In this document: piece by piece, positions 27,698-37,269 of the stretch
How positions within the stretch are numbered: position 1 is the stretch's first letter
Layout of the letters: each line of letters starts with the position of its first letter
Assembly (NCBI RefSeq): GCF_000143415.4
Contig: NW_003314296.1
Coordinates: 1,091,858-1,155,857, forward strand
Length of the DNA: 64,000 bases
Reading direction: 5' to 3'
From: Selaginella moellendorffii
Taxonomy: Eukaryota; Streptophyta; Lycopodiopsida; Selaginellales; Selaginellaceae
Position numbers and translations under genes: made by a program
The notes under the pieces: model-generated
What the model saw: only the letters and a program-made list of their open reading frames with translations
Databases searched by the model: none
Told to the model about the DNA's origin: nothing

Positions 27698-28435
27698 ATG
27701 ATGGCTCTCAAGCGCAAAGCTGGCGAGGATGAAGCGTGCATCGCGAACAAGAAGGTGTGTGGGGGTGTAGGAGTCAGATTAGGAAAGCCATGGCAGAAAT
27801 GGGCCATTACCATTTGTACTCGTGAGCGAGGACTTGATGAAATAAAAGCATCTTCTCCTTGGAATGTATTCACTGATGGTTCCTTCGATAAAGAGTCGCT
27901 CTCGGCAGGGTACGGCGTCTACTTCCCGTCTGCAGAGGAGTCCCACAAAGGGACGGGCATGGCTGTGCAAATCCCGCAGGAGAACGGCTGGTGCAAAAAC
28001 GGGAACCCTATCGTCGACAGCCTCATCGTGTCTTCGCTCAACATGGAGGTTCTTGCGATACACGACTCCATCGCGGCGGTGCAGCTGTACAGGGCTCGAG
28101 GTTACTGGCAGTCCAACAAGCTGAATATCTACACGGACAGTTTGCAGTCGCTGAAGCTGTTGCAGTTTGCGCAGTGCCGGCCTGAGCACCCCGACTGCAT
28201 CCAGCTCAAGCCGCTCCTGCAGTGCATCGTTGACGCGGCAGCAAAGAGCGGGATGGAGATCCGGCTGTGCAAAGTCAAGGCGCACGACAAGGTATATGAG
28301 AATAATGTAGCGGACGGGCTCGCCAGGAGAGGGCGCCAACTCGAGGGGCGGAAGATCCAGTGGTTCCAGGTAGAAAGGTCTGCTAAGTCGACCAGTGATT
28401 GTGAAATTGTGAAATATAGTGAGATTAAAGTGTGA
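27698..28435 (+). CDS. RNase H-domain protein, 245 residues
   Basis: An intronless frame. The RNase H fold shows all four catalytic acids in order: Asp in FTDGSFD, Glu in NMEVLAIHDS, Asp in IYTDSLQS and Asp in NNVADGLARRG, preceded by VKAHDKVYE. It would cleave RNA in RNA-DNA hybrids. The ~50-residue leader is basic (LKRKAG) and lacks the hybrid-binding domain of classical RNase H1. It could be a domesticated retroelement RNase H or a plant-specific single-domain enzyme. No reverse transcriptase or LTR is adjacent. The N-terminal ~70 codons are duplicated at 2060-2281, where the first Asp is lost. Confidence 0.8.
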   Translation: MMALKRKAGEDEACIANKKVCGGVGVRLGKPWQKWAITICTRERGLDEIKASSPWNVFTDGSFDKESLSAGYGVYFPSAEESHKGTGMAVQIPQENGWCKNGNPIVDSLIVSSLNMEVLAIHDSIAAVQLYRARGYWQSNKLNIYTDSLQSLKLLQFAQCRPEHPDCIQLKPLLQCIVDAAAKSGMEIRLCKVKAHDKVYENNVADGLARRGRQLEGRKIQWFQVERSAKSTSDCEIVKYSEIKV

Positions 28436-28559
28436 TACATTAATAGCTATTTCTCTCCCTTTTTTTTGAAAAGGCTTGTTAACTACCAAACATTCAATAT
28501 AGTGATACATTAATAACTATTTCTCTTCCTTTTTCTTGAAAAGGTGTTAATTTTCTATA

Positions 28560-29370
28560 AAGTCACTATCCCAAATCTAAATCCAGTGTGCTGCAGAAAA
28601 TAGAGAAAAACAAGCTTTACCATGGATTTGTGAACTTAAGTTTGTCACCACAAGCACCATTTTGCTGTAAAGTCATTGTGTAATTAGTTCATTTGTCACG
28701 AAAAGCAGAACTTTGCTAAAAGTCACTGCGCAATTAGTACTAAGTTTGAATCCAAAGAGCTACAGAAAATAGAGAGTTCCAAGCTTTACCATGGCATTGT
28801 GCAATTCTAGCTCATCATGACAAGTAACATTTTGTTATAAAGTCATCAAGTGATTAGTCCAAAGTCTGAATCTAGCAAGCTACAAAAAATAAAGACGATC
28901 AAGTTTTACCATGGCCTCATGCTTGTCACCACAAACAGGGAGAAGCAAGCCTTACCATGGTGTTGTGCTCTTTCAACTTATCACCATAAGTAGCATTTTG
29001 CTTTAAAATCACTGTGTGATTAGTCTTAAGTCTTAATTCAATGAGCTGCAGAAAATAAAGAAGAGCAAGCTTTAATATGGTCCTATGCAATCTAACTCGT
29101 CACCACAAGTAGCATTTTGTTGTAATGTCACCACCAGATTAGTCTGCTCATCATGACAAATAACATATTGCTCCCAAATCTAAATCCAACAAGCTGTAGA
29201 AAATAGGGAAAAGCAAACTTACCATGGCTTTGTGCACTTCAAGCTCATGACCACAAGTAGTATTTTGCTATAAAGGCACAAAATGATTAGTCTAGAGTCT
29301 GAACTGAGCTACAAAAAATAAAGAGCAAGCCTTTATTATGGCCTCGTGCATTTATAGTTTGTCACCACAA
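28560..29370 (+). repeat. Degenerate tandem repeat array, ~120 bp period
   Basis: The signature AAGCTTTACCATGG, then a CACCACAAGTAGCATTTTGC-like segment, GTGATTAGTC and GCTACAGAAAATA recurs about seven times. CATGG-type anchors lie at 28621, 28790, 28910, 28956, 29076, 29223 and 29338. Spacings of 120, 120 and 115 define the unit; 169 and 147 contain extra pieces and 46 is a deleted unit. AT-rich and non-coding. Confidence 0.8.
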
Positions 29371-29574
29371 GTATTTGTAAGACATAAATCCCAAAGTGGA
29401 ACCCTCATGTGGTAATGGCCAAAGGAAAAGCCTAATGAGTGAACACATTTAAATTAAAAACTCCAACTTAAAAAGTTGAGAGCTAGAGTGGAACTTTTAA
29501 AGAAATGCTTAAAGAATGAGCATAAAGCAAGTGGGGAATGAGTTTTGAAAAAGGCACAAAAAAATCAAAATAGA

Positions 29575-29770
29575 ATTTGAGATGGAGTCTAAGATGGAGT
29601 CTAAGGAGTTTGAGATGAAACTCGAGATGGAGTCCGAGGCTAAATTTAAAATTGGATCCAAGATTAAAATTGAGTTTGGGACTAGGATTGGGACTAAAAT
29701 CAGGACCGAGACCAAATTTGAGTTCAAGTTCATGTTTAAGTCTAAATTCGAGTCCGAGGGTGAAAGCCCA
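29575..29770 (+). repeat. Six-base periodic low-complexity DNA
   Basis: The sequence is built of degenerate hexamers such as GAGTCT, AAGATG, GAGTTT and GGGACT. It gives spurious repetitive frames on both strands. I read it as a decayed minisatellite rather than a gene. Confidence 0.7.
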
Positions 29771-29929
29771 AAATAATCATCTCCCAAGACCCTAAGGGAT
29801 TTAATGAATCCCTATAAGATAATAAAAAGATAGAACTAATTTGGTTAGAAAAAGCTAATGTGATAAAGAAGGTTATATTTACGTAGTGATATAACCACTA
29901 AGGAATCTAAAGCTACACTAGCATTCTTT

Positions 29930-30545
29930 CTGTCTATCCGGCCGCTAGAACCCTAAATCCCAAGATCGCCACCAGGAGATCCCATGCCTGCTTCGCTGAC
30001 GTCGTGTGCCACACCTGCATTAGTTGCCTGTCCTCGAGATGGAGCAAAATATTCGCTCGTGCTCTCGCGTCCTTCTTCTCAAACTCCAGGCGATCTTCCT
30101 TCCTGGCGGATTCTTCCGGCCGGGCCTCCGATCCGCTCACCACGCCCCACTGATCGTGTAGCACCAGCAGCATTTGCATCCTCATCTTCCAGACGTGGAA
30201 TCTGGCGCCGCCGAATCGCTCCACCAAGAACATCGACCCTTGCTCGTCCCTCATCGGGAGAAATCTTTCCTCCCTGTACGAGCTCTCATCTCTGTGCGGG
30301 ATTTCTCGCGGAAATGCGGCCTCGGGAGCTTCGATCGGGAAGGATTTCGAGTTGTCAGCGACGGATTGGGGCGTGTCGAGGCTGGATTGCTCCTGGCGAA
30401 CGACAGGGGGAGCTTGTCGCGCCGGATCATCGCAAACAAATCTCCAGCAGTACCTGGCAGGCACACACACGAGAGATTTCGCAAGAAATTCACACGGCAT
30501 CGCGCGATTTCACCTTTCCATTCCTCTCTTCATCGAATCGAAGAG
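29930..30545 (-). mobile_element. Copia-type Gag fragment (antisense) upstream of the methyltransferase gene
   Basis: The minus strand encodes FGGARFHVWKMRMQM, LHDQWGVVSGSEARP, EFEKKDARARANILLHLED and QVWHTTSAKQAWDLL continuously (frame 29934-30500). This is the most complete of the Gag copies. It ends at GGATTTAGGGTTCTAGCGGC-type sequence and the short AGAAAGAATGCTAGT that also overlaps the start of the pseudouridine-synthase gene at 7100. It probably supplies the promoter region of the next gene (inference). Confidence 0.75.
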
Positions 30546-30578
30546 ACGCAAAGAACAAGAGCCCTAAAACCAGTTAAC

Positions 30579-31992
30579 ATGCTACTCGCAATATTTGCTT
30601 GCTTTGTCTGGTGGCCTCTTTTCCCTTCCTCGAGCGATGGGGTCGCCATAGCCGGGTTCCCACTCTCACAGCTGCCCGTGGAGCTTCTTAGGGTAGTGAA
30701 TCCTCCATTGCGATGCTTGCCAGCGATCAATCCGCGTGGATGCCGCCTTGTTCTTGCGGCCAAGCCAGGGAGGGATGGGATTTCCTTGGAGGAGGGATGG
30801 ATCGAGGAAGATTTGGACGCCGCCGGCCCAGCGATTCTCGCGTCCTTGGAGAGCGACTACAATGCCATTGCGATCGTGGAGCTGCCGAGGGATTCGCTGG
30901 CTGATTTCGCTGGGGCAAGATTGCTGCTGCTCGATCAAACAGGTAGGCTAGGGATTATCGCTTTCTTTGTTCATGGATTTCTTGTGTGACTCGAGTCGTG
31001 CTAGGATCTTTGTCAATGTAGGAGATCCTCACAGCGTTTACATGGAGGATTCGATGTGGGTTGGATACTACTGGGTATAGAAATTCTCTTTCCTTTCTTT
31101 GTTCTTATGTAAGCTCATGTGTGTTCTTTAGGATGAGTTCTCCTCGCTTCCACCGATCATTCCGGAAGGTCCCATTGCAATTTTCGGATTGGTAAGAACT
31201 TTTCGTGTGCTTCTTCTTACAAAAATCTTTGTTTCAACAGGGAGGTGGCACTGCTGCTCGATTACTGCTCCATTTGTGGCCCCAGCGAGAATTGATAGGC
31301 TTTGAGATCGATGAACTCGTGAGTCTCTTGCATTTTCCATCCCCGGAGCTCAACCAGTTTTCATGCAGCTGATTGAAAAGGCGAGAAAATATCTTGGCCT
31401 GTCCGAGCTGGAAGGCGAGAATGAACATGGTGGCGGACTGAAAATTCATATCGGAGACGCTTTCTCGGATGCCAATGATCCCGACGGAGGATTTGCAGGT
31501 ACTGTGACATGCAAGTTCTTTTATCATCTTTTCTCAGAAGCTGTGATTCTTGTCCAGGCATTGTCGTGGATTTGTTCTCAAACGCGGAGGTTTTGCCAGA
31601 GTTGCACGAGGTAGAAACAACGTTATGGTCTTTGTGATCTCATAGTTTTAGTTCTTCCAGGTGGAGACATGGTTGAAACTCCGGAAGAGATTGAAACCGG
31701 GAGGCCGGATCATGATCAACTTCGTGGAGAAAAGGAAGCTCCATGGAGATCAAAACAAGCACAACATTCTACGTGCAATGTCTAAAGCATTTCCAGGCGA
31801 GGTAAAGCTTTCTCTTTGTTTTTCTCCTCTAGAGTTTGGAAACAAAACTCTCTCCAGGTGAACTGGCGAAAGATTGATCGAATTAACAACAAAATGGCTT
31901 TCACGGGTCCTCTCCCGGATCTCCAAAAATGGTCTCAGGCTCTTCCCGAGAGGCTACAAAAAGGCACACTCGAATGGAAAGCTTTCGATTGA
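30579..31992 (+). CDS. SAM-dependent methyltransferase-like protein (spermidine-synthase fold), third copy
   Basis: Eight exons: 30579-30942, 31022-31074, 31132-31191, 31241-31318, 31369-31498, 31558-31610, 31661-31801 and 31858-31992. They join to 337 residues. Motifs are IAIFGLGGGTAARLLLHL, GFEIDEL, IGDAFSDAND, GIVVDLFSNAE, KRLKPGGRIMIN and FTGPLPDL. The N-terminus differs from the two arm copies and starts with a hydrophobic stretch (LLAIFACFVWWPLF) that could be a signal or membrane anchor, suggesting a different location in the cell. This copy, not the arm copies, matches the fragments at 6.2 and 23.5 kb. Its stop is 31 bp from the stop of the convergent TIM10 gene. Confidence 0.85.
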
Positions 31993-32023
31993 CAAGCCTT
32001 CTCTCCGGAAAGAAAAAAAAAAA

Positions 32024-32431
32024 TCAATCTCGTCTCGGGGTGGAAAGAATCTGCCCGATAATCGCATTCACCTTCACACAACCAGCGTAAGCACAAGAGA
32101 GAAAAAAAGAGAGCTCTTTCGTGGAGCTGACTTGCCTGTTTATACTTTGAGACGCATCGATCAATGCAGGCCATCTCGCCAAGATTAAGATCCGGATCCT
32201 TGTAACTGTGAGCACAATCCATCCAAAAATGATTTTTTTTTTGGAAGTTTGAAGCTGAGAACTCACTTTTTTCCAATACATTTGTCGCAGCACATTTTGG
32301 TCATTCTGGATCACGGAAAAAAAATCCCCAATAAGCTCGCAGCTGGAACCAATCGAAGAGACTTACTTGGTGTTGAGCTCGACCCAATACCCCAGTTCCT
32401 CGATCACGCCAAGGTCCGTCGTCTTGCTCAT
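32024..32431 (-). CDS. TIM10: Mitochondrial small TIM chaperone, TIM10 type
   Basis: Four small exons on the minus strand: 32367-32431, 32267-32305, 32136-32205 and 32024-32071. They join in frame to 73 residues. The twin CX3C zinc-finger-like motifs are CCDKC and CIDRC, separated by a spacer matching TIM10 (YKDPDLNLGEMA). CVSKY and the C-terminal VNAIIGQIL follow, as in plant TIM10. TIM9-TIM10 hexamers ferry hydrophobic carrier proteins across the mitochondrial intermembrane space, and the cysteines form two disulfides by the MIA pathway. The last intron has a GC-AG donor (CAG/GCAAGT). The gene is 31 bp from the methyltransferase stop and starts 224 bp from the divergent SDR. Fragments of exon 3 at 6.1 and 23.9 kb confirm an older duplication. 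Confidence 0.85.
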
Positions 32432-32655
32432 TAGAAAGAAAGCTCTTATTAACGGAGAAACCCTAGCCCTAGATTCCAGGAGGCATATGCTTCCATTTGA
32501 AAACGGACAATTTTCGCCGGAAAACACGAAGCACCCTTTTTGTTCTTCCGCAAGATCTGTGTGGCCACGCGCTTTAAAGAACTCCTCGAGGATTTCTCGA
32601 TCACAACGATCTCCTGGAGGAGCTCGAAGAACGCTCTTCGAAGAACCTTGAGCCA
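32432..32655. promoter_or_regulatory. Shared TIM10/SDR divergent promoter with a telo-box
   Basis: Only 224 bp separate the two start codons. AAACCCTA, a plant telo-box, lies at 32458-32465, 27 bp before the TIM10 ATG. Telo-boxes are common in plant genes for translation and mitochondrial functions. No clear TATA box is seen. Confidence 0.6.
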
Positions 32656-33796
32656 TGGGCAGCAATCGGTGAGTGGTATTTCTCGTTTCTTCTCGCATCT
32701 CTAACTCCTGGATCGATTTTGCGCGATCGATCGAAGATGGTGGTCGAGAGAGACGATTGCCGTGGTGACTGGCAGCAACAAGGGGCTTGGATTGGCCATA
32801 GCTCGCGGTCTGGCCATGGAGGGCGTGACGACGATCCTGACTGCCAGAGACGAGCTCCGGGGCTGGGAAACCGTGGACTCGCTCAAACAAGACGAGAGAA
32901 TCGATCCATCGCTGATCCACTTCCACCGGCTGGACGTGACAAGCGCCTCGTCGATCCAGGAGTTTGCGAGATGGATCAAAACCAAGTTTGGTGGCTTGGA
33001 CATTTTGGTAAGAACAAGCTCGCGAGCTCACTGCTTAGTTTGATCCATTGTCAAGGTGAACAACGCGGGAATCTCGGGAGCTACTCCGGGAGCTCTCACA
33101 AACTTGGAGAACTCCAAAGCTGTGATTGACACGAATTACCTCGCAGTTCGAAAGCTCACAGAGAGTTTGATCTCGCTCATGCGTCCATCCTCTCACGGAG
33201 CCCGCATCGTCAACGTGAGCTCCGGAACAAGCCGATTGGATGTAAGCCTCCTTCTCCATCTTGAATCCTCCAAAGATCTTACAAACTTCGCCTTCCAGGC
33301 ACTGCAAAACCAAGCTCTCGCCCATAAGATCTCAAACATTGACGAGCTCTCGATGGAAGCCATCGACGAGATAGTCAAGGAGTACCTGGAGGACGTCGAG
33401 CACGGACGGGTCATCGAGAAGGGCTGGTCCAGGATGTTTGGAGCTTACGACTACTGCTTCTCCAAGATAGCTCTCAACGCCTACACGCGAGTTCTGGCGA
33501 GAGATCTCTCCAAACTTCCCGAGGGTCACAAGATCTTCGCCAACTGCATGTGTCCGGGGCTGGCCAGCACGGACATGTCCAGGAACAACGGGCACTCGGC
33601 CGAGGTTGGAGCGGACACGGCCATTTGGTTGGCGTTGCGGCCGGCGATAGAGTCGAGCTCGGGGCGATTCTTCTCCAAGAGGAACGACGTTGGGTTTGAT
33701 CGAATCCCCTTCTACATAGAAAACGTTGCCTACACTTCCGATCTGGAGGACTTCATGGAGTGTATCAGGAAGGTGGAAGCAGCAGCGAACTCGTAA
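32656..33796 (+). CDS. Short-chain dehydrogenase/reductase, salutaridine/menthone reductase-like
   Basis: Four exons: 32656-32669, 32737-33007, 33056-33241 and 33299-33796. They join in frame to 322 residues. The first exon is only 14 nt, giving MGSNRWWSRET. The Rossmann cofactor motif is TGSNKGLG, then LDVTSASS, VNNAGISG, the catalytic Ser in IVNVSSG, and Tyr-Lys in YDYCFSK. The insert between Ser and Tyr (ISNIDELSMEAIDEIV) is typical of the plant monomeric carbonyl/menthone/salutaridine reductase group that uses NADPH. The substrate is unknown; a specialised-metabolite or reactive carbonyl is likely from family knowledge. Divergent from TIM10. Decayed fragments lie in both duplication arms. 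Confidence 0.92.
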
Positions 33797-33904
33797 AAGC
33801 TGGAGAGAAAAAACAAAATGAAAGGAGAGTTAGAACCGAAAAAAAAAATGAACTTTTGCTTGGAAGACTTTCTCTGCCTGTAAAGGTCTCAAAGGTAAAT
33901 GTTA

Positions 33905-35036
33905 AGACTCTACAAGCACTGCCGCTCCCCCTCGTCCTTGAGCCTGCTCGCGAGAACTGCCTTCAGCGCCTTCAACATCTCGTTCGGTCGGCCTCCTCAT
34001 CGAGCTTGAACTCGAAGTTTGCCTCGGCGAAGTCCCTGTAGTAGTCGTTCACCTCCGCGAGATCGTTTTCCAGCAGCGTCTACATGTAGCACTCCTTGCA
34101 GTCGCACATGAAATTCAGGCTCTTGTGCTTGAAAGGATGGCCGCCCTTGATGAAGCTCTTCTCCAGCGTCGATGTCTCGGGCCGCGAAGTAGCAGGTCAC
34201 CTTTAATGTCCGTTTTGCAGAGGAATGGTTGATGAAGCTCGGTGTTGCGAGGTGGAAGAAGCCGCTCCGATTGTAGGACGCCTTGCTGACGATCTCAAAG
34301 GTTCGCTTCACTTCAATGCCTTCCGCCGCTGCTGTCAGTGCAAATCGGCCAATTCTCGGGAGTTGTCCAGTTCGGCCGGAAGGTTTCCATGCCGGGGACT
34401 TCTCGCTCGTCGCCCGCCGCCTCGCAAACGAGGCTGAGAAGCTGCTTGTATACCCGTGGAGATTTCATAGCCATGTCAAGCAGCCGAGCAGCAGCGTCTC
34501 GGTCCCAAGCCGACTCGTTTTCACCCTGCTCGAAGATGACCGCGTTGCTCACGAGCACAAGCTCACCTCGGTTAATCTTTCTCGTCGCAGACGGCCGCCG
34601 GCCACGCTTCTTGCTCTGGTCTCCACACATCTTCACCTCCACCGGGCCAACGTACTCGGCAAGCACTGGAAACTTTGGCTGTTTCTTGCTCTTGCCGTTG
34701 GAATCGCTCCACGCGCGGCTGTCCGGCTTTGCCTGGCAAGTTTCTGGGACTTCTCGAATAGCTAGTCGATGGTTTGGTCGAAATCTCTCAAGAGCTGCCA
34801 CGACCATTCGTAGCGATGGGGCTTGAGCAAAGCAGACGACTTCCGATACACGCTCTTGAGATGGCTGGGATCAGCGCCACTAGCCTGTGATGCGCTCAAG
34901 GCATAGGCTTGAGCAGCGGCCTCAAAGCTCTCGTCTTTGAAGAGCATGTTCCCTGTCGCGGGGTTCATACCTGCATGGAGGCGATCGTCGCCAAAGAAAG
35001 AGAGCACCTCCACGTTCGCCGGATTGTCGACATACT
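33905..35036 (-). pseudogene. Decayed tandem copy of the TPR/SET gene
   Basis: The minus strand matches residues ~170-620 of the intact gene directly upstream (VEVLSFFGDD, AEYVGPVEVKMCGDQSKKRGR, ATRKINRGELVLVSN), but frames change repeatedly. The NHSC motif region is damaged and no start remains. It lies tail-adjacent to the parent, consistent with tandem duplication and loss. Confidence 0.85.
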
Positions 35037-35046
35037 AACCTCGAAA

Positions 35047-37188
35047 TTAAACCGTGATTATTTCCGTGCCTCTCTCGACGATGGCCTTGACAACACGATG
35101 ATCGTCCTGTCTGCCAAGCTTGATCTCCCACTCTCGCTCGATCACGCTCCATGCCGCGTCCTTGTCCCGTGCAAACTCCACCAGAAGTTTCATGTAAGCC
35201 AGATTCGTGTCGCTGGCCGCCGAGAACTTGTGCATCGCGGCCATGATCACCTCCGCCGCTGGGACGCCACCGCCAGGCACCGGCACCGCCGCCCCACTCT
35301 CCACCCTCTGGTAATAGTAGAGGTATAGCGACCAGTGGATCGCTCGCAAGCACTGCCGGTCCTCCTCGTCCTGGAGCTTGCTCGCGAGAACGTCTTCCAG
35401 CTTCTTCACCACCTTGCCAGCCTCGGGATCCTTCTTGAACTGGAACTCAAAGTTTGCCTCGGCGAGGTCCCTGTAGTAGCCGTTCACCTCCACGAGATCT
35501 TCATCCAGCAGCGTCTCGAGGTGGCACTTCTTGCAATCACACTCGAAGGATGCGAGCCTCTTGCGCCTGTAAGGATGGCCGCTATTGATGTAGCAGTGGA
35601 CGAGCTCTTCTCCGGCGGCGATGTCGCGAGCAGCAAAGTAGCAGGCCGAAGTTCCTAGCACCGTCTGGCACACGTTTGGAACGCAGGAATGGTTGATGAA
35701 GCTCGGGAGGAACCACGTCGCGACGTAGATGAGGCCTTTCGAGTACCTCGGATTGAAGGCGGCCTTGCTGACGATCTCACAGGTTCTCTGCACGTCGATG
35801 CCTTGAAGCGCCTCTCTGCCGGTGCTATCAGTGCTGCTAATCGGCCAAGCCTCGGGAGTTGTCCAGTTCGGCTGGAAGATTTCCATGGCAGGGACTTCTC
35901 GCTCGTCACCCGGCACCCCGCAAACGAGGGTGAGGAGCTGCTTGTATGCCCGTGGAGATTTCATGGCCATGTCGAGCAGCCGAGTAGCAGCGTCACGGTT
36001 GCAAGCCGACTGGTCGTCACCACGCTCAAAGATGACCGCGTTGCTCACGACCAGAAGCTCGCCTCGGTTGATCTTTCTTGTCGCAAACAGCCCCCGGCCA
36101 CGCTTCTTGCTCTGGTCTCCACACATCTTGATCTCCACCGGGCCAACGTACTCGGCAAGCTCTGGAAACTTTGGTGGCGCTTTGGTCTCGCTGTCCGAGG
36201 CATCGCTCCACGCACGAAGAAAGCTGGAAATCTCCTGGGCAATGCTGCTGCTGTCCCGGCTTTGCCAGGCGAGCTTCTGGCACTTGATGTAGAGCTCCTG
36301 GATCGCTTGGTCCTTCCCAGCGAAATCTTTCAAGAGCTGGCACGACCAGTCATAGAGATGGAGCTTGAGCAAAGCCAATGCCTTTCGGTAGAGACTCTTG
36401 AGATGGTTGGGATCCATCTCGAGAGCGGCACTGGCAGCATTGATGCAAGCCTCAAATCGCCCCAGCTTGAGGTAGCACGCGGCTTGGTTGGCAAGCGCTA
36501 GCATTCGATCGCGGCTATCATCCTGTGAGGTGATGATCAAGCCATAGGCTTGAGCTGCGGCCTCAAAGCTCCCATCTTTAGTAAGCTTGTTCCCTTCCAT
36601 CCGAATCGTGGAGTGGCTCATACCTCGAAATCTCTGGAGCTGATCGTCGCCAAGGAAAGAGAGCACCTCCACATTGGCCGGATTATCGAGCGCGATGAGC
36701 GAAAGAGTGCCGGGACCAGTTCCTGGATCATCGAGAAGCACCGCCAGATCAAGATTCACACTCAGATCGTCCAGAGGCCTCGCCAGCGTCGGCTCCTTGA
36801 CCGCTACCCTCGCCCCCCTGGGAAATTTCGACCGGACCTCCACGTCCGTGGCACTGCTCGTCGCCGCATGCTTGATCGCGAGCAGCACCGATTCCCCGCT
36901 AGAATCCTCAAGCACCGTGAGTACCTGGACGCCGCCGTCGATCTTGAGCGCATCGGCAGCGAGAAATCCGTGAAGAACACGCCCGGTCGCGCGCGCTCCC
37001 GGCGCGAGATCGCCGATCCGGACAGGAGCTAGGGCGGAGATCGCCGCGGAGGGAATGCCGTGATCATCTTGTACCCGCTGGAGCAGCATCGAGACCAGGA
37101 ATGTAGCCGGATCGAGGCACGCCACATCCTCCGCGAGGGATGGCGTCGCGTCGCTGATCACTGGCGCGCGGGCGAGGCGGAGGATCAT
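35047..37188 (-). CDS. TPR and SET domain protein (SMYD-like lysine methyltransferase family)
   Basis: An intronless 713-residue frame. Residues ~190-320 contain TPR-like helices (ALANQAACYLKLGRFEACI, SALEMDPNHLKSLYRKALAL). The SET domain starts near residue 370 (KKRGRGLFATRKINRGELL), continues through the SAM-binding FINHSCVPN and GEELVHCYI, and ends in the Cys-rich post-SET FECDCKKC. A MYND finger splitting the SET domain, as in animal SMYD, is not obvious. It should transfer methyl groups from SAM to lysine; histone or other substrates are unknown. The N-terminal ~180 residues are plant-specific. A W-box palindrome lies ~40 bp upstream. A decayed tandem copy follows 3'. Confidence 0.9.
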   Translation of the reverse strand: MILRLARAPVISDATPSLAEDVACLDPATFLVSMLLQRVQDDHGIPSAAISALAPVRIGDLAPGARATGRVLHGFLAADALKIDGGVQVLTVLEDSSGESVLLAIKHAATSSATDVEVRSKFPRGARVAVKEPTLARPLDDLSVNLDLAVLLDDPGTGPGTLSLIALDNPANVEVLSFLGDDQLQRFRGMSHSTIRMEGNKLTKDGSFEAAAQAYGLIITSQDDSRDRMLALANQAACYLKLGRFEACINAASAALEMDPNHLKSLYRKALALLKLHLYDWSCQLLKDFAGKDQAIQELYIKCQKLAWQSRDSSSIAQEISSFLRAWSDASDSETKAPPKFPELAEYVGPVEIKMCGDQSKKRGRGLFATRKINRGELLVVSNAVIFERGDDQSACNRDAATRLLDMAMKSPRAYKQLLTLVCGVPGDEREVPAMEIFQPNWTTPEAWPISSTDSTGREALQGIDVQRTCEIVSKAAFNPRYSKGLIYVATWFLPSFINHSCVPNVCQTVLGTSACYFAARDIAAGEELVHCYINSGHPYRRKRLASFECDCKKCHLETLLDEDLVEVNGYYRDLAEANFEFQFKKDPEAGKVVKKLEDVLASKLQDEEDRQCLRAIHWSLYLYYYQRVESGAAVPVPGGGVPAAEVIMAAMHKFSAASDTNLAYMKLLVEFARDKDAAWSVIEREWEIKLGRQDDHRVVKAIVERGTEIITV

Positions 37189-37226
37189 CGCCTTGTGGAG
37201 CTTAATCTTACATTAATATATGAGAC

Positions 37227-37250
37227 GTTGACCAGGTCAACATAGGTCAA
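37227..37250. promoter_or_regulatory. W-box palindrome upstream of the TPR/SET gene
   Basis: GTTGACCAGGTCAAC at 37227-37241 is a perfect 15-nt palindrome of two head-to-head TTGACC W-boxes. A third (GGTCAA) is at 37245-37250. They lie 39-62 bp upstream of the start codon at 37188. WRKY factors bind TTGACC/T (known). Confidence 0.6.
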
Positions 37251-37269
37251 CATCATTTATTAATAAGGT

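Larger units (their letters stand above)
22835..27917 (-). repeat. Right arm of the ~5.1 kb inverted segmental duplication
   Basis: This is the reverse-oriented match to 2060-7127. The inner end holds the first codons of a pseudouridine-synthase copy (ATGGCGCGTCCACAGCTAGC on the minus strand at ~22827-22846). The outer end lies within the RNase H gene, which continues complete beyond the arm. This arm is colinear and lacks the two inversions of the left arm. Confidence 0.9.

Noticed and set aside
28560-29370. CRISPR-like array
   Set aside because: Units are ~120 bp, degenerate and lack spacer structure; the genome is eukaryotic.
29509-29787. 92-residue minus frame rich in Asn/Leu/Ile/Ser
   Set aside because: It is a by-product of hexamer-periodic low-complexity DNA; the opposite strand is equally open.
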